NCBI GenBank assembly: GCA_001600355.1
Contig: BCJU01000002.1
Location: 310,001 to 374,000, forward strand
Direction of reading: 5' to 3'
DNA length: 64,000 nt
DNA from: Meira nashicola
Taxonomy: Eukaryota > Basidiomycota > Exobasidiomycetes > Exobasidiales > Brachybasidiaceae
Each line of letters starts with the position of its first letter. The first letter of the stretch is position 1. Made by a program: the position numbers and the translations under genes. Positions 1 to 9,226 of the stretch are shown here, in pieces. A model generated the notes under the pieces. That model was not told the DNA's origin. It worked only from the letters and a program-made list of their open reading frames with translations, and did not search any database.

Positions 1-162
1 AGTTCGAATAGGTTTTACAAATTTAGCCAAACAAGCGATTACCAAGATGCTCAAGAGAAAGTAAAGTCCAATACGGATTGGTAATGAAGCTGAACGGGTA
101 TAACTTGGAAGAGCATCAAAGTTTGAAGCCAGATTGGCCAACGTCTTTTGAACGTTAGACAT
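1..162 (-). CDS. Membrane protein, N-terminal fragment (unrecognised)
   Basis: The reading frame starts at the ATG whose complement is at 160-162 and stays open to the window edge, giving 54 residues. The first 27 or so are polar (MSNVQKTLANLASNFDALPS), followed by one clear hydrophobic segment (IGLYFLLSILVIACLAKFV) and a basic KPIRT, so residues 33-50 are probably a first membrane helix with the basic side in the cytosol. I do not recognise the family from this fragment. The rest of the gene lies outside the window. The start is plausible because an in-frame membrane segment follows at once, but without the C-terminal part the call rests on coding look alone. Confidence 0.5.
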   Translation of the reverse strand, partial: MSNVQKTLANLASNFDALPSYTRSASLPIRIGLYFLLSILVIACLAKFVKPIRT

Positions 163-373
163 GACAATAATGAATCTCTGGCAAAAGAAGTGTGAAAGGG
201 ATGACACAATTGGGAGAAGATGATGAAGGTGAGAGAGGTAAAAGAAAGGTGTGTATGTCAAACGATAAAAAGATGACAATTGCCACTTGACGGGAAGAAA
301 TGAAAAAGGGAAAAGAAAACGTTCGCGTGGTCAAGTGCAAATCGGAAGAAATGCCCAAACGTATGTTTGTGTA

Positions 374-392
374 TGTGTGTGTGTGTGTGTGT
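374..392. repeat. (TG)n microsatellite
   Basis: About nine and a half uninterrupted TG units in the promoter side of the partial membrane protein gene. A simple repeat with no further meaning visible. Confidence 0.9.
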
Positions 393-2206
393 ATTTGAAA
401 GCAGTGTACCCGCTCAAACCTCGTTGGGAGAAGGCATTGCTGAATGAATGCATTATGCACATTTCTTCTTGTGCACGGTCCAAATTGGGCTAATTTTTTG
501 TTTGTCACACGCACACGATTCAAACGATTAAAACAAAAAAGGTGAAGCGGTCCAAGCTATTCCATCTCGCCCAAACGACTTTTATTCACAAACGGTGCCG
601 ATTGCAATGAATTCAAAAGGAAAGGCAAGGGGGGACGGAAAGAGTGAGGGAGCGAACGTGGAGTAAAATGTCAAGGCAACGTGCGGATTGGATAAATTAA
701 GCTATTATTGTACCAAAAATATGCAAGCGTGGCTTAAATTTGAGTTTAAGCTAAGAGAAAAACAACAACAAAAATGCGTGCATGGGCCATTTTGCTGAAA
801 GATACATTCGCACACGACTATCACACTAAATTGACACATGGACTACAGACTGGTCTTACATAATTCGGGGAAGAATGATATCGATTGATTAGCTATTTAT
901 GGAATGTATGTTGCTCGGAAGATAACATCATAATCTTGAGATATTTGACTTGTATGCTACTTAATCACAACTACCTTTACAGCACTTCCAATGACATTCG
1001 TCAAAAGGGCTCCAGAACCATTTTCGCTTCAACAATGTTAGATTGATTCGCTCTGTTTCGTATGTGCCATCATCGGTTCGAGTTGTAATATGCTAGATTT
1101 GATCTTTTAATATGGTTGGAGAAGGAGCCTTTGAACAAAGAAAAAATAGACAAAAAAGTTACATCCAATAGAAAAAAGAAGGAGTAAGAAGATTAAAACT
1201 CACTGCCATGATGTTGATGAAGAGAAAATGAAGAGTTTGATGAAGAAAAGAAACGATAAGGAAATAAGGAAAACCTTCTTTATATCTTCTTTTCTAAGAT
1301 GATAGACTTCATGCTTACGATGGAATAAAGAATGTCTAGAGGCGTTATACGAATAAGCTTTAAAGACGCCTGCCAGCGCAGATCATCCATACATAAAAGC
1401 TCCTCTCACGCCTATCAGACTTTCCAAGTGACTTTAAATATGATCAAGATCTTGACTTTCTTACAATTCTAATTTCTGCTCTTAAAGAGACGGCAAAGTC
1501 GATCGATTTGAATTCTTTGGTGAATTTCAATGATCATAATCTTACGCCAACACGGTTGGTTCCTGCGCCTTTCTAGAGTAATGCTGAAGTGTAAAAGCCG
1601 TACACATTATATCCCTTCTAGACACTCCAATGTTCATCCGAATTCAATCACGAAGGCGAAATGTTGTGTTTTATTTGTTCTGCTGTCTCTCTTCTCTTTT
1701 GACAAGAGAAGAAAGAATGTCAACGAAAGCCTGAGATAGTCGTGTATGGATAATGGCGAATTTATTCCCTTCAGTTGCAGAAACCACACCATATCAAACC
1801 AGATCAAACAATACAGCATTCATTCATCATCATGATGACAAAAAAAGAAAAGAGAGGAAAAAAGTGACATAAAAAAAAGCCCCACCCCGCCGAAGCGGAG
1901 CAGGGCAGGGCCAAACATTGGAAGGCGGTATACGGCGGAGCCATATACCGGGAGCGATCTCGTGCTGAGAAATGGACAATGGTCGCCGTGCAATGGCACG
2001 AGTCCACTCTCGACATCGACATGCATGAGCGACGATGCCACCTCAAGGTCTGGAAAAGAGATAGGAAAGATTGAACGAAAGCAAAGAAAAGAAGTCAGTC
2101 AATGATCATCATAAAAACAAATGGTTGGATTTTTGGATACGTACAAGTATGAAGGAAAGAAGTTGGATCTAATGGACGCGTGGTTCTTATACCCCTCCAA
2201 CATTTG

Positions 2207-2216
2207 GCGCAGCGCA
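2207..2216 (+). promoter_or_regulatory. Intergenic motif GCGCAGCGCA, copy 1
   Basis: Exact copy of a 10-mer found five times in this window, always between genes (see the finding). Function unknown; a transcription factor site is the simplest guess. Confidence 0.3.
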
Positions 2217-3051
2217 CAGTGTTGACACAAGCGAGAAGATCTTACACGTGATACGCATAGACCACTTGATTTTTCTTGAGTAAGGTAAAATTGTGCAACC
2301 GGAAAGTGTAGAGTCTTGTGCATACATGAAACAACCTGCAGATGTTTAGGATCGGGCGGAGCGCCGCCTCTCACACTATCTAGTGCATGTATTTTATCAT
2401 CGGGGTACGTATTCTGCTCGTAATCATGACTCTTTTTCCGTTTTTTTTTTCTTAAACCCCCCTCTCTAATCCATTAGGCTGACGTCGGTTAAGCATGCGT
2501 TCTATGAGCCAGCCAAACGAGATAGGTCAATTATATAATCAATCACGATTCTGCAAATTACAGATGTGTGTCTATGCACATGCCCACGTGTGCAAAACAA
2601 TTGACTTTATGTTTTAGACCGGTGATAAATTTCAACAAGGCTTTTAAGGAGTGATTAAGCGCTAAAAAGACAAAATGTATTTTGACATACATACCTGCAT
2701 TTATCTGTACGTTCTTTTCGATGTATAGAAACACGGTTTATCTGAACAAAGCAGCGCGTAAAAACAGTCTGTCTAGTAGTCTACATGTCCGAACAATCTA
2801 AGGGCGGGCAATCAAGGCACATCCATACTGCACAGATGCACGGCTACAAGCCAAAAAAAAAAAGCTAAACACGGAAAGATTGCTTGTCCAGGCCTAATGC
2901 GTGCGTGAGAGAGAGAGGAGGTTTGGTGGATCTACCTGTGGGCTACGTATGGATGAAAAATCCGATCTTGGGAGATGAATTTGACTGATAGGATCTTCTC
3001 CCATCTCTTTCGCTGTCCTAGTCGTCATCACCGAGTGAATACCATCATAAA

Positions 3052-3595
3052 ATGTCTACACAACCACTCCTACAACGTACCGCCGGCAAGAGGATCGCTT
3101 TGCCAGTTCGTGTTGAACCAAAAGTGTTCTTTGCAAACGAACGTACATTTTTATCTTGGCTCAACTTTACAGTTACATTATCTGCTTTGGCTGCAGGTTT
3201 ATTAAACTTTGGTGATAATGTTGGACGTATAAGTGCTGCTATGTTTAGCTTTGTTGGTGAGTAAAAAGAAAGAAAAAACAAACGTGGAGAGGAAATATCT
3301 CTGCTGCTTGAAGGATTATGCTAACCTAAAGGCCTTTCATCTTCTTTCTCAAAGCTATGGCAATCATGGTTTACGCTTTGATCACATACCACTGGCGTGC
3401 ATCTGCAATACGTAACAAGGGAAGTGGACCATACGATGATAGACTTGGTAAGTATTGGCAATTTGTATGTCTGAAAAATCTCTCTTTTCTGACACACTAT
3501 CTATCTTGAAACGCTTCACAGGTCCTACCGTTTTGTCAGTTTTGTTGCTCATCGCTGTCTTGGTCAACTTTATCCTACGATTCCAAGATAATTAA
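3052..3595 (+). CDS. VTC1: Vacuolar transporter chaperone subunit 1 (DUF202)
   Basis: Small membrane subunit of the VTC polyphosphate polymerase complex of the vacuole, needed for complex stability and polyphosphate translocation. Three exons, 3052-3256, 3355-3447 and 3522-3595, give 123 residues, matching the usual length (yeast Vtc1 is 129). The sequence opens [18 protein letters not shown] and carries the conserved blocks [22 protein letters not shown]-like ITYHWRA and [14 protein letters not shown]. The three expected membrane helices are at about residues 32-52, 64-84 and 104-122. The first intron uses GTGAGT and an AAAG acceptor, the second GTAAGT and ACAG. Only the SPX-less Vtc1 form is present; Vtc2-4 are not in the window. 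The gene stands alone, with SWD1 following on the same strand. Confidence 0.96.
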
Positions 3596-3963
3596 AAGGG
3601 GGAAATTGAATTGAATCGAATTATGTGGATTAAGAGAATATTTATGGTTAATTTAATCAACTCCTACTCAGTGAATATGTATTGTGCATCTTATGTCCTC
3701 TGTTTATTTTGTGCGTTTTAATGCATCGATCTCATCATCAGGCTGTACTTGGAGTCTAGGAATACAGAATTGATGGATAATTTGAGGATAGAGGATGTGA
3801 ATTGGAAGATGATCTTGCAAGCAGAAACGCAGGCGTATCCATCTATTCGCCTGACGCGGTTTTCGCTATTTGAGTTTATGCATGCATGCATGCAAGTGTT
3901 AATCTCGGTTCTTCTTCTTTCTTTACACACCATCACCTCATTCTCACACATGCAGACGTTTCG
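3596..3963. other. Intergenic VTC1-SWD1
   Basis: VTC1 3' region and SWD1 promoter. Contains four tandem ATGC units at 3878-3893. Nothing else is seen. Confidence 0.6.
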
Positions 3964-5412
3964 ATGAATATAAGTAGGTATAAGGGTTGCTTAAGAACAT
4001 CTTACATCTCAAACTAACTCTGCTCTCCTCCAATAGACCCTTTCGCCGTTCAGGCACCTGATTCGGTCGAACATACATTAAGTCATGCAAATGCAACGTG
4101 CATTCGATTCAATCATGGCAAAGGACTTTTTGCGGGTCATTTTATGGCAATAGGAAGATTGGATGGATTAGTGATGATCTTGAGTACAGAAACAAAAGGA
4201 GTTTTAAGAATTTTAGAAGGAGGACACGTAAAATCGATCACAAGTGTTGCTTGGTCTCCTTTTAATAGATTTTTAGCTTCTGCTTCTTTGGATTGGAATG
4301 TGATCGTTTGGGATTTAAAAGATTGTACAAGAGCTTTAACGATTCGATTTGATGCGCCTGTTACAAGTGTCCAATTCAGTCCAATCACCAATAAAGTTCT
4401 TGTCGCCATTTTGCAAACGCAACAGGCTTTTCTCATCGATCAAAGAAGGGCGAGCAGGACATCGAGTACAGTATCAAAAACAGAGCTTGGCATAGAAAGC
4501 GGAGATTCAGGGAGCATTTTGTCAGCAACGATCTCAGCAGATGGCGAATTCATTATTCTGGGGACATCCAAAGGTGATCTTCTAATTCTTCATCTTGATT
4601 CTCAAAGATTGATTCAACGTGTGAATAGTGGATCGAGTGGAATACGAGAAGTTGCATTGGATAAATCAGCAAGAACCTTGGTCACTAATTCAAACGATCG
4701 TGCTGTTAGGTTGTACAGTTTTGCTTCTACAAAGCCAACAGCGAATGATTATGATACCCCAATCGAAGTCAATTGCACTTTGCAGCACAAAGTTCAAGAT
4801 TTGATCAATCGAACGCCTTGGTCTGGAATAGGATTTAGTGGAGATGGAGAGTATGTCTTTGGAGGTGCTACACATAAGGCTGCCCATAATATTTATATTT
4901 GGGATCGTGGAGCAGGCGTTTTGGACAAGATTTTACAAGGTCCAAGAGATTCATTGGTGAATGTAGATTGGCATCCGAATAGACCAATGTTAGCTTCTGT
5001 TTCACATACGGGCGCTATTAATGTTTGGTTCAATATGCCAACAGAGATTTGGAGCGCATATGCTCCCGGATTTGAAGAATTAGAAGAGAATATTGTTTAT
5101 GAAGAAAGGGAAGATGAGTTTGATTTAGAAGATGAAGAGGAGGTTACGAGGCGAAAGAAAGATGAAGAGGAAGCGCATGTGGATATATTATCGCTTGGTC
5201 CTCAACAGTCTGTCTTGAAGCGAAAGAAGAAGCAAATTGTACCTGAAAAGCATGTACAAGATCGCATGGAAATTGACGAAGAGAAGATGGCTAATAGCAA
5301 CTCTGAATCGCAACTCGAAGAAGACGATTTCAATGATGACGATGATGAAGCTTTTGCGATTCCAGTACGTATTTCATTAGATGTACCTGATCTTGAAGTA
5401 GATCAAGATTGA
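3964..5412 (+). CDS. SWD1: COMPASS subunit Swd1/RBBP5, WD40 protein
   Basis: WD40 subunit of the Set1/COMPASS histone H3K4 methyltransferase. I join a 10-nt first coding exon (3964-3973, ATGAATATAA) across an intron at 3974-4036 to exon 4037-5412, giving 461 residues that begin MNINPFAVQAPDSVEHTLSH, like the N-terminus of fungal Swd1. Without this splice the protein would start at an internal Met after the first conserved block (ATCIRFNHGKGLFAG). WD blocks include SITSVAWSPFNRFLASASLDWNVIVWD in pieces (SVAWSPF, LDWNVIVWD), GIGFSGDGEYVFGG, IYIWDRGAG and NVDWHPNRPMLASVS. The C-terminal third is very acidic and charged (YEEREDEFDLEDEEE), as in RBBP5, where this region contacts the Set1 module. 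The tiny first exon is the least certain part. Confidence 0.9.
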
Positions 5413-5761
5413 TCAATAAAGGAAAGAGTAAAAATGTATCAATAGCTACCTAATAAAATGTACAATAGGTAAAAACCTTAATTCTAACTAGCGTGACATT
5501 GTGGCACACATTCATCGAAAAGTCCGTGCATAAATTGGAGAGACCAACACACACATAAGGTACCTTGCCCGCGTGGCAGTGGATTGGAGCAGCTTAGGGT
5601 AATTCCGCATTGACTCGAGAATGTTCGCGATCCTTCAATTAAAAGGTCGTCTGACCCTTTTTGTGTCAGACTTCCATTGGAGGTCGTAAGACATAAATGG
5701 CATCTTTGCTTTTTGTGTAATACCCTCTTCGAATCCATTCAGTCAAACACATACACACAAG
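5413..5761. other. Promoter of the siderophore acyltransferase
   Basis: SWD1 3' region followed by the acyltransferase promoter. I looked for WGATAR elements expected for iron-repressed siderophore genes and found none in this interval. Confidence 0.5.
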
Positions 5762-7255
5762 ATGACACCTTCTGCTGCAATCGCTCCTTCTTTGGACGTT
5801 GTAAACTTTTCTTCTGCTTTAACAACTTCAGCTAGTAGTAATGGACCACAATGGTTAATCAGTGCAGCTTCACGTAATTTTGAATTACCTTTACCGGATG
5901 GAACTAGTTTATCAATTTCTATTAAAGTTGCAGATTCTACAGGATTACAAAGTAAAGATTATATTACGATAAATGCATGGATGAATCGAAAATTGATCGA
6001 TGCAAATGGAAGTGAAGGAGATGATCAATCTGGTTTACCAATGTCGGGTTTATTACGTTCAGAAGGTTTTCCGTTAGAAATGCAATGTTTACCGCCAAAG
6101 CCACGATTTAAAACTTCACAAGAAGAACCAGATGATAATTCTTTAGCAAGAAGGTCAACTCGATTCGCATTTGCTCAATTGGATACGAGTAGTATTGAAA
6201 ACTTTTGGACAACACAAGAAAAAGCAGCATTTGTTTGGGTACAATTGTATATTATCATGTCTATGTTACCATCCGAAGAAGCTTTCAATATTACCATCAA
6301 TCATGATCATCTAACACGTGATTTGATTCAAGCTCTTTTAGATGCAAATTTGGCAATTCCCCATCCTGTTCCTGGTAAATTGGATGAACCTGCAAAATTG
6401 ATCACTTATCGTTCAATCTTTTGGCAATCTGCTTATCCGTTTTCGCATAATCCATGGTTATCGGCAATTGGAAATTGGCAAAAAACACCGGTTGATATTG
6501 TGCATGAGGTACCTGCTTTGTTGGATGTAGCAGCAAATGTTTATCTTCCACGTAGACCACGTAAACCGAATGTACATGATGGACCTGTTTATACGAGACA
6601 TATTTTGGAATTAGGACAAACGTTAACATTTGAACCTGTTTCAAGTGAAGATGCGGAATTTGTTAGATTGTTTACGAAGTGGCAAAATGATGAACGTGTT
6701 GCAATTGGATGGCGTCAAAAAGGAGGAGAAGAAGTTCAAAAACGATATTTACAAAGTATTGAATCAAGTCCAAGTACGATTGGTTTAGTGGGTAAATGGG
6801 ACGGAGAACCTTGGGGTTATGTGGAAGTGTATTGGGCAAAAGAGAGTAATATCGGACGATTTTATGATGCAAAAGATTATGATCGTGGTTTTCATGCTTT
6901 AGTTGGTGAACAGCGTTTTCGTGGTCCACATAGGGTGCGTAGTTGGATGGGAAGCTTAATTCACATGTTATTCGTTCAAGATGCACGTACACAAAAAGTT
7001 GTTTTAGAACCTAGAGCAACGAATGCGGTAATGATTAATTATGCAACGATGTGTGGTGGACATGTAGAAAAGTTGATTGATTTACCACATAAACGAGCAG
7101 CTTTAGTCATTTGTCCAAGAGAAGGATTTTTCCAATTATGTCCTTTAGGACCTTTAACTACGATTAATACGGCTTATCCACGTCATTATCAAAAGCAACA
7201 ATCTTCCGAAACACAAACGCAAAAGAAGCCAGAAGAAGGTGTAAAAAAGGTTTGA
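5762..7255 (+). CDS. Siderophore N5-hydroxyornithine acyltransferase (GNAT, SidL/SidF/Fer5 type)
   Basis: Predicted to transfer an acyl group from acyl-CoA to N5-hydroxyornithine, the step before peptide assembly of ferrichrome- or fusarinine-type siderophores. The 497-residue single-exon protein has a poorly conserved N-terminal half and a C-terminal IucB/RhbD-type GNAT domain (about residues 275-475). Recognisable blocks are FVRLFTKWQNDERVAIGW, WGYVEVYWAKE, DRGFHALVGE, FRGPHRVRSWMGSLIH and VLEPRATNAVMINY, the last holding the acyl-CoA binding and active-site region of the family. There is no C-terminal SKL-type peroxisomal signal (it ends GVKKV), so a cytosolic, SidL-like acetyltransferase is slightly more likely than a peroxisomal SidF, but the acyl donor cannot be read from sequence. 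No NRPS or ornithine monooxygenase is nearby. Confidence 0.88.
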   Translation: MTPSAAIAPSLDVVNFSSALTTSASSNGPQWLISAASRNFELPLPDGTSLSISIKVADSTGLQSKDYITINAWMNRKLIDANGSEGDDQSGLPMSGLLRSEGFPLEMQCLPPKPRFKTSQEEPDDNSLARRSTRFAFAQLDTSSIENFWTTQEKAAFVWVQLYIIMSMLPSEEAFNITINHDHLTRDLIQALLDANLAIPHPVPGKLDEPAKLITYRSIFWQSAYPFSHNPWLSAIGNWQKTPVDIVHEVPALLDVAANVYLPRRPRKPNVHDGPVYTRHILELGQTLTFEPVSSEDAEFVRLFTKWQNDERVAIGWRQKGGEEVQKRYLQSIESSPSTIGLVGKWDGEPWGYVEVYWAKESNIGRFYDAKDYDRGFHALVGEQRFRGPHRVRSWMGSLIHMLFVQDARTQKVVLEPRATNAVMINYATMCGGHVEKLIDLPHKRAALVICPREGFFQLCPLGPLTTINTAYPRHYQKQQSSETQTQKKPEEGVKKV

Positions 7256-7779
7256 AGAGAAAATGAAATATCCGCAAGTTTATGTAATGAATCTGATCGC
7301 AAGTTTATGTAAAAAAAGTTCAAACATATCGCAATACCAATGAATGACTTAAGTAAGATGACATACGTATGTGCATATGTGATGTAGTGATGCAAATGAG
7401 AATGCGGAACCGCGCGCGATTGTGTTGGATTTAAAAGAATAAAGTACTTGAAATGGTAATCGGAAGCAATGTTTCCGGTTTAAAATAGTCGCACTTTCAA
7501 TTGTGATATCGTATGTTAGACGGCCCGAATATGAGAGTATTTGTGTGGGTGAAAGCCAAAAGAAACATATAAAGCATGATCCTAATCAGTGTAGTCTAGT
7601 CTACTTTCCGTCTTTCATACAAAACTGTCATCAAGAAGAACAAAGGGTTGAAAACTATACCATAAAGGTGAGAATGATACCTTTTCAATCTACGTAATCA
7701 AGAAAGAGACTAATCCACCTTTTGTCCCACTTAGAAAAAATCTTAAAAGAACAACACACAAGACTTACAAACGAGCAAG
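7256..7779. other. Intergenic acyltransferase - small secreted protein
   Basis: 3' region of the acyltransferase and promoter of the small secreted protein. A TATAAAG sits at 7568-7574, about 210 nt upstream of the next ATG, followed by pyrimidine-rich DNA. Short open frames here have no coding look. Confidence 0.5.
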
Positions 7780-7971
7780 ATGCAATTAATCAATTTCAAT
7801 TTTATCATTTTAGTCTTTGTGACAATTATGACTATTTCTGCGAATGTAGTTCATTCTGCAGGTTCAAAGCCACGTTTACCGCAACATAAACAATTAGGAA
7901 TTCGTATTAAAGGTCATGGCGTTAATCGTCACGTTTTGCCAAGACATGGAGGTGGCCATATCGAACTTTGA
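7780..7971 (+). CDS. Small secreted protein, 63 residues, basic and His-rich
   Basis: A 63-codon open frame encodes a classic signal peptide: NFNFIILVFVTIMTISANVV followed by HSA, with cleavage likely after Ala-27. The mature peptide of about 36 residues is rich in Lys, Arg, His and Gly (LGIRIKGHGVNRHVLPRHG), with no cysteine. I do not recognise a family. The next gene downstream is also a secreted protein with His/Lys/Arg-rich segments near its N-terminus. Support comes from the strong signal peptide, the upstream TATA-like box and a pyrimidine-rich leader. It could be a peptide hormone, an antimicrobial or effector-like peptide, or a lineage-specific gene; nothing in the sequence chooses between these. 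Confidence 0.6.
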   Translation: MQLINFNFIILVFVTIMTISANVVHSAGSKPRLPQHKQLGIRIKGHGVNRHVLPRHGGGHIEL

Positions 7972-9226
7972 TTGAATGAATACACCACTTAACATCTGTT
8001 ATACGTCATTAGAAATTACTCCGTCCTCGTCATCATATTAATTGATATCAGATTTAATCATATTCTCGTTGTTTGAATTATTAGACTATTAACAGCTATT
8101 GCCAAGAGAATTTGACATTTTCTCCGCTTGAGTGTATAATTGAAAATCAAATTTGACTTTTCGATCTTCAACGGCGATCAACCTGTAAAAAAGAATGCCG
8201 AAAAAAGGAAAAAGGAAAAGCCACTTGGGATGTGAGCAGTGTACAATGTGCATTTATTGCAATAATATAATTCGATCGTTCGCTCGCTAAAAGAGAAAGA
8301 AAAGTCGGACTCCGCTCATCCTTATTTTTTCGTTCAAAGGAAGGCTCCCCTGAACATCGTTTCAAGCGCAGCGCAAATCACCGTATCCCTAAATATCTTT
8401 GTTAGTGTTCTTATTGGAAAAAAAGCGAACGTTTCTGAAATGATAAAATATTTTTGTGTTGAGCCGGGAACAAAGGGCCGCTACGAAAAATGACAATAAT
8501 TTTGAATATGAGCTGCAGAAGTCTTCTTGAATTGTTGTTGTTTTTGCCAAGGGCCGTCCTTCCGTCGTGTCGATGAAAGGGTAATTTGACAAAGACAAAA
8601 GAAGAAAATAATGCGAAAAGGTCAATTGCGGCACCGAAAATAATAAAAGTTTTGAAATACTTATTTATACATTTAATGCCTGAAGATCAAAAAATAACAG
8701 GGAGACGGCATCCGTTCTAATAATAATTACGGCTTTCCGTTCTTTAAGGCGTTAAAAAAGATGGTACCGTGGTTTCTGTTTAGAATGTTTTTATTTGATG
8801 ATGTATAATATCAGTGTTTTCCCCTTTAATACGATCGTGGTGAAGATATTATATTTTTGTGGGCGGAGTAAATCACCATTAGAAATAATTATTCAAGAAG
8901 AAGAAGAAAGTTTTTCTTATGCCTTGGCTCTGTTGTTTTGCCGTATTTTTATTTGACCTTGTGACCGTTCTTTACATGTGTGTCAAAATGTCAATCAATG
9001 CGCCACAAAAATCCCCAAAAAAAAGAGACCGACAGTAAAAGATATAAGAAAGGCAAATAAAAAGGATAGTTTTTGTTTTTGGTTTACGAATCTTCTCTTT
9101 CTTCATCCACATCCATCCATCCTTCATTGCCATTCTCCCCCATTTCCTTTTTCTTTCTCCCTTGTTCAAAAAAAGATCACATTCATTCATTCATTCTGTC
9201 AAAAAAAAAGGTGAACTTTCAAAAAA
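7972..9226. other. Intergenic, 1.25 kb, promoter of the large secreted protein
   Basis: AT-rich with poly-A and poly-T runs. It holds one GCGCAGCGCA motif (8366-8375) and a strongly pyrimidine-rich leader with CATT and CATC repeats just before the ATG at 9227 (about 9090-9200), typical of a highly expressed fungal promoter. No gene is visible. Confidence 0.55.
8366..8375 (+). promoter_or_regulatory. Intergenic motif GCGCAGCGCA, copy 2
   Basis: Second exact copy of the recurrent intergenic 10-mer; it lies 850 nt upstream of the large secreted protein. Confidence 0.3.

Larger units (their letters stand above)
163..3051. other. Gene-free stretch of 2.9 kb
   Basis: No open frame here looks like a real protein and I see no spliceable chain of exons, tRNA or transposon. 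It holds a (TG)n microsatellite, poly-A/poly-T runs, one copy of the GCGCAGCGCA intergenic motif (2207-2216), an ACGCGT hexamer (2176-2181) and a small GC-rich patch around 2345-2372. It is by far the longest empty interval in the window. A non-coding RNA or a multi-exon gene with short exons could be missed. Confidence 0.6.

Noticed and set aside
1804..2374. Minus-strand ORFs of 73-91 residues in the gene-free region
   Set aside because: Amino-acid composition and codon use look random, there is no conserved pattern, and one is an alternative frame of another.
2785..2868. 27-codon ORF, MSEQSKGGQSRHIHTAQMHG onward, ending in KPKKKS
   Set aside because: Short enough to occur by chance, no leader or splicing support, and not a family I recognise.
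5413..5761. GATA-type iron-regulatory sites upstream of the siderophore gene
   Set aside because: The only GATA core found in this interval lacks the flanking WGATAR bases.
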